NCBI GenBank assembly: GCA_017631435.1
Contig: JAGBTG010000058.1
Coordinates: forward strand, 1-64,000
Source: Bacteroidales bacterium
GTDB taxonomy: Bacteria > Bacteroidota > Bacteroidia > Bacteroidales > UBA932
Direction of reading: 5' to 3'
DNA: 64,000 bases
Shown piece after piece: positions 28,601-34,921 of the stretch. Numbering within the stretch: the stretch's first letter is position 1; each line of letters starts with the position of its first letter. The notes beneath the pieces were generated by a model. It was not told where the DNA came from, made no database searches, and saw only the letters and a list, made by a program, of their open reading frames with translations. Position numbers and translations under genes: made by a program.

Positions 28601-28671
28601 GTAAAAGATGCAATGAACAATACCACTATTGAAATGATGTTGTTCATCCTGGTGAATTTCCTTAACTCCAT
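25615..28671 (-). CDS. DUF2723 membrane protein (TMEM260/O-mannosyltransferase-like)
   Basis: A 1018-residue protein of the DUF2723 family, whose vertebrate homolog TMEM260 is a protein O-mannosyltransferase. In Bacteroidota a role in O-glycosylation of exported proteins is an attractive inference. About a dozen membrane helices fill residues 15-590. The first loop has FWDCGEFIASSYKLEVGHPP near 35, with the acidic DCGE typical of GT-C enzymes and the GHPPG motif. MQPRERDYAYAGSFYVF near 527 is a second conserved stretch. Residues 590-1018 are soluble and probably periplasmic, with ITHGDNDTFPLWY near 650. Divergent from the SUI1 operon. Confidence 0.88.
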   Translation of the reverse strand: MELRKFTRMNNIISIVVLFIASFTYLSTIEPTVSFWDCGEFIASSYKLEVGHPPGNPVFQLIARFFTLFGGPEDAAMWVNVMSAMCSAFTIYFLYLTIVHLGRRIVEKNRGALDKSSAIAVFGAGVVGALAYTFSDTFWFSAVEAEVYAMSSLFTAVVFWAMLKWEEESDMPYANRWIALIAFLMGISIGVHLLNLLTIPALVFIYYYKKYEVTGKGVVKVLLLSGVILASILYGIIPYLPKAAAYVDLMFVNGMGLPMNVGAVVFVLGVIAAGFWGIYYTYRHKKVLLNTIILCATLIVVGYSTFAVVVIRSCANTPTNEYQPDNMFTLVRYIGREQYGSNPLLYGETFASQYDDVKTDKYYNILDGKYVKVDSPATPVYPSNQKMVFTRMWQSGAGDNYVPFYQMYTDGKGKNVPGAKYKFPYMKDNLEYFFDYQVDFMYLRYFMWNFVGRQNDLHATVPGDKIKGNWESGIGFLDKMRLGDQSVGPDYIVNSRSKNHYYFLPLILGLLGLFYQLKKDKQNWVVTMLLFILTGIAIVVYLNQPPMQPRERDYAYAGSFYVFTIWIGLAVMWMAELLEKTLKNRQVAGAVAAVACVLVPVQMACENWDDHDRSGRYTVRDLSTNYLNTLDPNAIIVTHGDNDTFPLWYIQEVEGVRTDVRIMNTSLMGTDWYIDQMQKRTYESDPVKFTIPRHQYLYGTNDFVQIYDRFNGEPVLGKQVMEIFRNPKIVLPMSDGKSHDYVAASKIAIPVNRENVVKYGIVAPEDMDKVQDTIVLKLEDHGYLSKTDLLILDMICNYEWERPIYFLQQGGEVNIGIKEYLQYDGYAYKFVPFATKVSAGDITSQVDPRLYDRIMNTYKWESFADTTMHVDYQNLLTFNNLCSPREIMTNCAKWLVSKGETQKAVEVLDKMQSVMPVSAFPLNTSVISSLTERTVMDAISIYVAVGEIGKAEKLADEFVLECEEAIALFGTEYMGGYLSSDDLQRNLYYIYMVADIFEKNNQSELSKKYADMVNSYLQ

Positions 28672-28701
28672 ATATAATTCAAAAATTTCCTGTTAAAACT
28701 A

Positions 28702-28718
28702 CAAATGTACTAACTTTG
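28702..28718. promoter_or_regulatory. Back-to-back -7 elements for the DUF2723 gene and the SUI1 operon
   Basis: Minus strand TACATTTG (28709-28702), 31 bp before the DUF2723 ATG; plus strand TAACTTTG (28711-28718), 30 bp before the SUI1 ATG. They are one base apart, so the two polymerases would probably exclude each other. Confidence 0.55.
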
Positions 28719-28747
28719 CAGCAAAATCCGTGCAACTATTATTCAAT

Positions 28748-29092
28748 ATGGCAAACAACGATTGGAAAAGCAGACTTGGAATGGTCTATTCTACAAATCC
28801 GGACTTTCAATTTGAGGAAGAGGAGGTTATTGAGCAGGAGACTCTTGCCCCTAAAGACCAGAAACTTATAGTAGCTATAGACAGGAAAGGGAGAGGCGGC
28901 AAACAGGTAACCGTTGTAACGGGCTTTGTGGGCAAGAGCGATGATCTGGAGGCGCTTGGCAAAACCCTCAAGACCAAATGCGGAGTAGGCGGTTCCGTAA
29001 AGGATGGGGAGATTCTCATCCAGGGAGACCAGCGCGACAAAATTACAACAATCCTTACCGGCTTGGGATATAAAGCCAAAAGGGGCAACTAG
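28748..29092 (+). CDS. Translation initiation factor SUI1/YciH-like
   Basis: A 114-residue protein starting at MANNDWKSRLGM (28748); the earlier in-frame ATG at 28730 adds only MQLLFN and lies close to the promoter. The C-terminal half is the SUI1/eIF1 domain: VTVVTGFVGKSDDLEALGK, KCGVGGSVKDGEILIQGDQ and a final KITTILTGLGYKAKRG. Bacterial YciH homologs affect start-site fidelity under stress; the exact role here is inferred. First gene of a five-gene operon. Confidence 0.9.
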   Translation: MANNDWKSRLGMVYSTNPDFQFEEEEVIEQETLAPKDQKLIVAIDRKGRGGKQVTVVTGFVGKSDDLEALGKTLKTKCGVGGSVKDGEILIQGDQRDKITTILTGLGYKAKRGN

Positions 29093-29097
29093 CAACA

Positions 29098-29835
29098 ATG
29101 CATATACTGCAGTCCTTCACACATCCCATACAGGAGTTATGGAGAGAGAGCTACATTGCACTTGGTGAGGTAGAGATACCTGCGGCAGCAACCGCAGGCG
29201 ACCCTTTTCGCGACATTACCAACCTCCTGGTAATTGCCATACTCGTAGCTCTCCTTATGGCAGGATACAGACGTATCCTGGAGGGTTTTACCCTTGTCGT
29301 AAGGGCAATGACCGGCAACAAAAAGCTGATGGAAATTGAGAACCAGTCAAACCTTCAGGTGTGCCGCAATACACTGTTCCATTTCCTCACCATTTTCAGT
29401 TCGTTCATTTTTGCCAACATAGCCTACGCAACCAAAATCATCGGGAGCAACTACAGCCTGCCTGTAAGATTCCTGGGAATATTGGGTTTCATCACCCTGT
29501 TTTTTCTGTTCAGGAGAGTGGCATTGCAGTTCCTGTGCTGGGTAAACGCCACATCCGTTTTCAAACTTGTACGAAAAATCAGCCTTACTTACGCCTGTGC
29601 GTGGTACATAATTGTACTTTTTTGCTTTTTTGTAATAAAATCCATCCATTCAATACCAATGGAGCATATGCGTTACTGTATCATTTTCAGCCTGTTACTA
29701 GTAATGGCATTATACTTTTTTTCAATTTTTCGCATTTTTATACAAAAAGGATTTTCTCCTTTTTTCTATATTTTGTACCTTTGCACCCTTGAAATTTTAC
29801 CCATATTGGTGCTAATGTACCTCAATTTCAATTAG
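29098..29835 (+). CDS. DUF4271 membrane protein
   Basis: A 245-residue protein with about seven membrane helices after a short periplasmic-looking N-terminus; the first helix is near residues 45-62. DUF4271 proteins are restricted to Bacteroidota and usually sit immediately upstream of hemD, as here (6 bp). No function is known. The 3' end (29690-29830) is noticeably T-rich, matching the hydrophobic C-terminal helices. Confidence 0.8.
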   Translation: MHILQSFTHPIQELWRESYIALGEVEIPAAATAGDPFRDITNLLVIAILVALLMAGYRRILEGFTLVVRAMTGNKKLMEIENQSNLQVCRNTLFHFLTIFSSFIFANIAYATKIIGSNYSLPVRFLGILGFITLFFLFRRVALQFLCWVNATSVFKLVRKISLTYACAWYIIVLFCFFVIKSIHSIPMEHMRYCIIFSLLLVMALYFFSIFRIFIQKGFSPFFYILYLCTLEILPILVLMYLNFN

Positions 29836-29841
29836 TTAGAT

Positions 29842-30588
29842 ATGAAAATCTCAAATATATTAATTTCACAGCCGGCACCTCAGACCAGCAACCCGTACAC
29901 TGATCTGATTACAAAACACAAGGTAAATATTGATTTTCTTCCATTTTTTAAGGTGGAGCCTCTTAACGCAAAAGAGTTCAGGGCTCAAAAAATCAACATC
30001 CTTGACTTTACTGCCATCGTATTTACAGCAAAGACAACAATTGATGCCTTCTTCAAGCTATGTGAGGAATTGAGGATTACCGTTCCTGAAACAATGAAAT
30101 ATTTCTGCAACTCTGAAGCAACTGCTGTATACCTGCAGAAACACATTGTATTCCGCAAAAGGAAAATCTTCTACGGAAACGGCACCACCGCATCAATCAT
30201 TGACACAATAGGAAGCAAGCACAAAGATGAGAAATTCCTTATTGCTGCAACTGCCGACAACCTTAAGGGAGATTTGCACAAGCTGTTCTCAAAAACCAAA
30301 TTCAAATTTGAGAGTGCTGCATTTGTAAAAACCATCTACTCAGACCTTAAGGAGATTGACCTTTCAAAATACCAGATTGCGGTATTCTACAGTCCTTCTG
30401 ATGTAAAGTCTCTGCTTGAGAACTTCCCTGAGTTCCAGCAGAACGGACTGCAGATTGCAACATTCGGACCTGCAGCAGCAAAAGCTGTAACAGCAGCCGG
30501 TCTTAACGCAGACATCACTGCCCCTACACCGGAAGCTCCGTCAATTGCAAAAGCTCTTATGCTGCATTTGCAGAAAGAGAACAAATAA
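29842..30588 (+). CDS. hemD: Uroporphyrinogen-III synthase
   Basis: Cyclises hydroxymethylbilane to uroporphyrinogen III, the branch point to haem and corrinoids. The 248-residue product has the two-lobed HemD pattern: an N-terminal LISQPAPQTSNPYTDLI, a hinge near VFTAKTTIDAFFKLCEEL (residue 61), then FYSPSDVKSLLENFPEFQ near 183 and ATFGPAAAKAVTAAGLNADI near 208. HemD is poorly conserved, but the DUF4271 neighbour supports the call. It is followed at 8 bp by rnpA. Confidence 0.88.
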   Translation: MKISNILISQPAPQTSNPYTDLITKHKVNIDFLPFFKVEPLNAKEFRAQKINILDFTAIVFTAKTTIDAFFKLCEELRITVPETMKYFCNSEATAVYLQKHIVFRKRKIFYGNGTTASIIDTIGSKHKDEKFLIAATADNLKGDLHKLFSKTKFKFESAAFVKTIYSDLKEIDLSKYQIAVFYSPSDVKSLLENFPEFQQNGLQIATFGPAAAKAVTAAGLNADITAPTPEAPSIAKALMLHLQKENK

Positions 30589-30595
30589 GACTGCC

Positions 30596-31015
30596 ATGCC
30601 TGCCTCATTCACAAAAGATGAGCGTCTATGCTCATTCAGCGAAATACAGTCACTCATGAAAAAAGGGGAGACATTTTTCCACTACCCCTTTAAAGTAGTG
30701 TACCAGAACATTGCAAATGAGGATGGCATCCTGCAGCCCAACGCTGTAATGGTTTCAGTTCCAAAAAGGAACTTCAAGAGAGCTGTAAAAAGGAACCTTC
30801 TTAAAAGAAGAATACGCGAAAGCTACAGATTGAACAAAGAGATATTGGCCGCTCCTCAAGGATGCAGGACCAATATCCTTTTTGTTTATGTATCCAAGGA
30901 TATAAAGGAGTACAGCTACATTGAACACAAAATAAAGGAGGTACTGGCCATGGTATCACAAGGGAAGACAAAAGGGGACAAGAAAGATGGAGCAAAAGAA
31001 GAAGCCAATTCTTAA
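30596..31015 (+). CDS. rnpA: Ribonuclease P protein component
   Basis: The protein cofactor of RNase P, which matures the 5' ends of tRNAs. The start is taken at [11 protein letters not shown] (30596), giving 139 residues; the longer frame from 30545 would overlap hemD. The RNR signature is [20 protein letters not shown] near residue 60, then [11 protein letters not shown]. The lysine-rich tail beyond 115 is not conserved. yidD overlaps the end by 29 bp, the usual rnpA-yidD order. Confidence 0.95.
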   Translation: MPASFTKDERLCSFSEIQSLMKKGETFFHYPFKVVYQNIANEDGILQPNAVMVSVPKRNFKRAVKRNLLKRRIRESYRLNKEILAAPQGCRTNILFVYVSKDIKEYSYIEHKIKEVLAMVSQGKTKGDKKDGAKEEANS

Positions 31016-31232
31016 GGAGATACTCTCTTTCCCTTTCATTCTGCTGGTAAGGTTTTACCAGACATGCATCTCCCCCCTCAAACCTGCATGCTGCCGTTTT
31101 ACCCCCACATGTTCTGCATACGCAATTGAGGCACTGCGCAAGCACGGCCCCATCAAAGGACTTTACCTTACCATAAAAAGAATACTCCGCTGCCACCCAT
31201 GGGGCGGAAGCGGATATGATCCTGTACCATAA
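30987..31232 (+). CDS. yidD: Membrane protein insertion efficiency factor YidD
   Basis: An 81-residue membrane-associated protein that helps the YidC insertase. The family core is complete: an amphipathic helix [17 protein letters not shown], then [20 protein letters not shown] near 36 and the C-terminal [17 protein letters not shown]. Last gene of the operon; it faces the acyltransferase gene at 31244 with a spacer of 11 bp. Confidence 0.95.
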   Translation: MEQKKKPILKEILSFPFILLVRFYQTCISPLKPACCRFTPTCSAYAIEALRKHGPIKGLYLTIKRILRCHPWGGSGYDPVP

Positions 31233-31243
31233 AATTTCCGGAA

Positions 31244-33034
31244 TTATTCTATACCGAATCTCCTGTAAAGCTCCTCCTTATTGTCAAACTCCTTTGACAA
31301 GGCATCTATCTCACCCTTAGGGATCTCAAGCACATCAACCATAATGAGGCCATCTACACAGTAGTTGAAATCAGGGTCTACATTAAACGCCAATATTCTG
31401 GCATTCAGCTTTATATACTTTTTTAGAAGTGGTGGCAACCTGTAGCTTCCGTTGCTGAGCTTGAACATGAAGCGGTCGAATCTCTCCAGCGAGTCCATCC
31501 TTCCCTCCATCAGCTCATCAACATTTACCCTATGGTAATCAGGCTCAAACGGCATCTTTGGAGCAACAAACTTCCTCAAATGCGGCAAAGACTGCTTGCA
31601 CTCAAGATAATGCACCATCAGACTCCTGTAGAAATATGGATACCAGGCACTTATACTTACCGGACCTATCAGGTAGCGCACCTGTGGATTCTTAATGAGG
31701 GTATACATGATTCCCTTGATCAGAAGCATCAGTGCCAACGGATCCTTCTGGCAGGCAGGTACAACAAATGAGCGTCCAAGCTCCATAGCCTGCGAAAGAT
31801 GCCCAGCAAAGCCTTTCTTATATCTGAACAAAGTGTTTGAATAGAAGCCGTCAATACCGTACTTCTCCATTATCTGTGCACCCATTCCAAACCTGTATGC
31901 ACCCACAAGCATCTTCTTCTCCTTGTCCCACAATACAAGATGTCTGTAATATGAATCGTACTTGTCTGTATCAATGCTGCTGTTGGTACCCTCTCCAACT
32001 GCCCGGAATGTCTCCTCCCTGCATACACCTATCTCATGCATCAACTCAGGAATATTCTCCGCCTCAGAAAGATAGCACTCGTAATTGCCAACCTCAAACA
32101 ACTTGTCGGGAGCAATGGATGCAATCTCCTTCTCCAGTTTCTCCACCTCAACATGAGGGGCTACCGGCTCCTGAACAATCTGTTTGCCAGTGGCAGTATT
32201 ATCACTCTTATGGGCAAAGCCAGCCTCAAGGGCATAAGTCCTGTTCCACAGATGCTTGCCCATCTTGGTCATATCAATGAACTCCTCAAACTCTGCAGGC
32301 ATAATGGGCTTGCCTATCCTGAACGAGATGGTCTTACCCTCCTTGTTGAACAGTTCATAAGGCAACCTTGCAGTTCTAAGGTAAGGGTTTACCCTTCCCA
32401 TAAAATGGAACAGCCTTGAATTGCCTCCGTTAAAATACAACGGCACAACCGGCACCTTGGCACCCTTTATGAGCTTAATGATTGAATTTTGCCAGTCAAT
32501 ATCCTTAACCACCCTCTCCTTGTTTGCATTTGATGACACTTCTCCCGACGGGAACAACCCCAATGCACCTCCGGCAGCCAGATGCTCCTTGGCCATCTTC
32601 AACCCTCCGAGGGAACTTCTCATGCCAGGACGGTCTGTAAACGGATTCACAGGAAAAAAGTGGTCTTTCAGATTAGGTATATATGAAAGGATGAAATTTG
32701 TAAGAATCTTGAGATCAGGCCTTTTCTTTCCTAAGACACTCAACATTATAATGCCGTCAATTGCACCGAACGGGTGGTTTGAGACAATGATGAACGGCTG
32801 GTCTTTGGGAAGATACTCCAATTCGTCGGGAATAAAATCTACCGTTACATTCATATGCTCAATGAGCTTGTCGGCAAACTCTATTCCCCAATAAGGCTCT
32901 ATGTGGCTATAGATCTCATTTACCTTCTCCAGCCCCAATATGCGCATAAGGGCAGATGCAAGGAGATTTCCTGCAAACCCTTTTACCTTAATTGCGTTCT
33001 TAACTTCAGATTTATTGATTAATTTTGTACCCAT
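31244..33034 (-). CDS. Fused PlsC-type and OlsB/GlsB-type acyltransferase (aminolipid synthesis)
   Basis: A 596-residue bifunctional protein. The N-terminal part (to about 270) is a PlsC/LPLAT acyltransferase: VSNHPFGAIDG near 86 is the HX4D-like motif, LFPSGEVSSN near 158 the substrate motif. The C-terminal part (about 305-560) is an OlsB/GlsB-like GNAT (hemolysin-like) N-acyltransferase with YDSYYRHLVLWDKEKKMLVG near 360 and GRSFVVPACQKDP near 422. OlsF of Serratia and Flavobacterium has the same fusion and makes ornithine lipid, whereas Bacteroides uses separate genes for glycine lipid. Product here is therefore an N-acyl/O-acyl amino-acid lipid of undetermined head group. Confidence 0.85.
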   Translation of the reverse strand: MGTKLINKSEVKNAIKVKGFAGNLLASALMRILGLEKVNEIYSHIEPYWGIEFADKLIEHMNVTVDFIPDELEYLPKDQPFIIVSNHPFGAIDGIIMLSVLGKKRPDLKILTNFILSYIPNLKDHFFPVNPFTDRPGMRSSLGGLKMAKEHLAAGGALGLFPSGEVSSNANKERVVKDIDWQNSIIKLIKGAKVPVVPLYFNGGNSRLFHFMGRVNPYLRTARLPYELFNKEGKTISFRIGKPIMPAEFEEFIDMTKMGKHLWNRTYALEAGFAHKSDNTATGKQIVQEPVAPHVEVEKLEKEIASIAPDKLFEVGNYECYLSEAENIPELMHEIGVCREETFRAVGEGTNSSIDTDKYDSYYRHLVLWDKEKKMLVGAYRFGMGAQIMEKYGIDGFYSNTLFRYKKGFAGHLSQAMELGRSFVVPACQKDPLALMLLIKGIMYTLIKNPQVRYLIGPVSISAWYPYFYRSLMVHYLECKQSLPHLRKFVAPKMPFEPDYHRVNVDELMEGRMDSLERFDRFMFKLSNGSYRLPPLLKKYIKLNARILAFNVDPDFNYCVDGLIMVDVLEIPKGEIDALSKEFDNKEELYRRFGIE

Positions 33035-33053
33035 CGTATAGTCACATTAAATA

Positions 33054-33061
33054 CAAAGATA
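33054..33061 (-). promoter_or_regulatory. -7 element of the fused acyltransferase gene
   Basis: TATCTTTG on the minus strand (33061-33054), 20 bp before the ATG. No clear -33 box. Confidence 0.45.
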
Positions 33062-33082
33062 GGAAAAAAATCCATAGTGAAG

Positions 33083-34921
33083 ATGACGCTTAAGGAGAAA
33101 ATATCTATTCTGCCGCTGGAGCCAGGGGTATACCGTTTTCTGGATGCTTCAGGGACCGTCATCTACATTGGAAAGGCCAAAAGCCTGCGCAAGAGGGTGC
33201 AGCAATATTTTGTAAAGGAAGAGAATCTTACGGCAAAAACCAGGGTACTGGTTTCAAAAATTGCAGATGTGCAGCACACCGTAGTGGAAAGCGAGCAGGA
33301 TGCACTGCTGCTGGAGAACAACCTCATAAAGCAGTACCAGCCCAAATACAACATTCTCCTCAAGGACGGCAAGAGCTACCCGTGGATATGCATAAAGAAC
33401 GAGCCGTTTCCAAGGGTTTTCCTTACCAGACGCTTTGTTCGTGACGGGTCGCAGTACTTTGGCCCATACAGTTCGGTGCAGCACGCCCACAACCTTATGG
33501 AGCTTATCAACTCCCTTTTCAAGCTCCGCAACTGCAAGCTGGCCCTCAACCCCCAAGCCATAGGGAGCGGCAAGTTCAAGCCATGCCTGAACATTCACAT
33601 AAAGAAATGTTTCGGACCTTGCGTGGGTGAGATTTCTGAGCAGGAATACAATGCCCAGATACAGGGAATAAGGGATATCCTGCGGGGAAACACCGGAGAA
33701 CTCATAAGGGAATACCGCAAGAAGATGCAGGAGATGGCAGCAGCGCTGGAATTTGAGAAGGCACAGGAGTACAAGGAAAAGATAGATCTGCTGCAGAACC
33801 ACTACAGCAAATCGCTCATTGTACACCCGAGCATTACCAACACAGATGTCTTCTCCATTGTATTTGAGAAAGGCAATGCATTCGGCAACTTCTTCAAGCT
33901 CAGCGGAGGATGCATCATCCAGGCCCTCAACCTCCACTTCAAACTCAACATTGAGGAGGAGAAGGAGGCAGTGCTCACCCGCTTTATGCAAGAGATCTAC
34001 AACATCATCCAAAAAGACCGCAATACCCCTGTAGAAGAGATACTTGTACCTTTTCTTCCCGACAACCTCTCATTTGGAAAGTTCATCCACACACCACTTA
34101 AGGGTGACAAGCTGAACCTTCTGGAACTGTGTACCAAAAATGCCAAGGCATTCATGTTCCAGCAAATGAAACAGGAGGAGATAAAGGACCCTGAAGAGGG
34201 AAAGAACCGCGCCCTGCTAGCCTTGAAAGAGGCACTGCAGATGGAGAGGCTACCTATGCACATAGAGTGTTTCGACAACTCCAACACTCAGGGTACCAAC
34301 CCGGTAGCAGCATGCGTAGTTTTCAGGAACGGCAAGCCGAGCAAACGTGACTACCGCCACTTCAACATAAAGACCGTAGTAGGGGCAAATGACTACGCCT
34401 CTATGTACGAAGTTGTACACCGCCGCTACAGCAGAATTATAGAAGAGGGTGGCGAAATGCCTCAGCTTATCCTTATAGACGGAGGCCGCGGACAGCTCCA
34501 CTTTGCCTACGATGCCTTGAGCAACCTGGGGCTCCTGAGCGACCGCCCGGGCAACCCTCCGCATCCCAACTTCCAGAAATACGGACACATAGAGGTAATA
34601 AGCATTGCCGAGAGACTTGAGGAGATAATGATTCCCGACGATCCTACACCTCTTTTTCTCGACAAGAACTCCCCTGCCCTCAAGCTGCTCATGCACCTTA
34701 GGGACGAGGCCCACCGTTTTGGAATAACACATCACAGGGAAAAGCGCACCAAAAACCAGATTACCTCAACCTTGCTCCAGATAAAAGGGGTTGGGGAGGC
34801 TACACAACAGAAACTCCTCCAGCACTTCAAAAGCGTGAAGAGGCTCAGGGCCGCAACTTTGGAAGAAATTGAGGCAGTTGTAGGGAATAGTATGGCCAGA
34901 AAGGTTAAAGAAGGTCTGTAG
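33083..34921 (+). CDS. uvrC: Excinuclease ABC subunit C
   Basis: UvrC makes the two incisions around bulky DNA lesions in nucleotide excision repair. ATG at 33083 gives 612 residues; a GTG two codons upstream (33077) is also in frame. Order: GIY-YIG endonuclease (PLEPGVYRFLDASGTVIYIG near 10), the Cys-rich SCLNIHIKKCFGPCVGE-like segment near 170, UVR/coiled coil (FEKAQEYKEKIDLLQ near 225), the RNase H-like C-nuclease (ECFDNSNTQGTNPV near 395, LILIDGGRGQL near 462), and the helix-hairpin-helix end (IKGVGEATQQKLLQHFKS near 567). The 3' end overlaps the convergent gene at 34905 by 17 bp. Confidence 0.97.
   Translation: MTLKEKISILPLEPGVYRFLDASGTVIYIGKAKSLRKRVQQYFVKEENLTAKTRVLVSKIADVQHTVVESEQDALLLENNLIKQYQPKYNILLKDGKSYPWICIKNEPFPRVFLTRRFVRDGSQYFGPYSSVQHAHNLMELINSLFKLRNCKLALNPQAIGSGKFKPCLNIHIKKCFGPCVGEISEQEYNAQIQGIRDILRGNTGELIREYRKKMQEMAAALEFEKAQEYKEKIDLLQNHYSKSLIVHPSITNTDVFSIVFEKGNAFGNFFKLSGGCIIQALNLHFKLNIEEEKEAVLTRFMQEIYNIIQKDRNTPVEEILVPFLPDNLSFGKFIHTPLKGDKLNLLELCTKNAKAFMFQQMKQEEIKDPEEGKNRALLALKEALQMERLPMHIECFDNSNTQGTNPVAACVVFRNGKPSKRDYRHFNIKTVVGANDYASMYEVVHRRYSRIIEEGGEMPQLILIDGGRGQLHFAYDALSNLGLLSDRPGNPPHPNFQKYGHIEVISIAERLEEIMIPDDPTPLFLDKNSPALKLLMHLRDEAHRFGITHHREKRTKNQITSTLLQIKGVGEATQQKLLQHFKSVKRLRAATLEEIEAVVGNSMARKVKEGL

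Noticed and set aside
30545-30595. Longer rnpA start overlapping hemD
   Set aside because: The extra residues are cysteine-rich and not part of the family; the ATG at 30596 gives a normal N-terminus.
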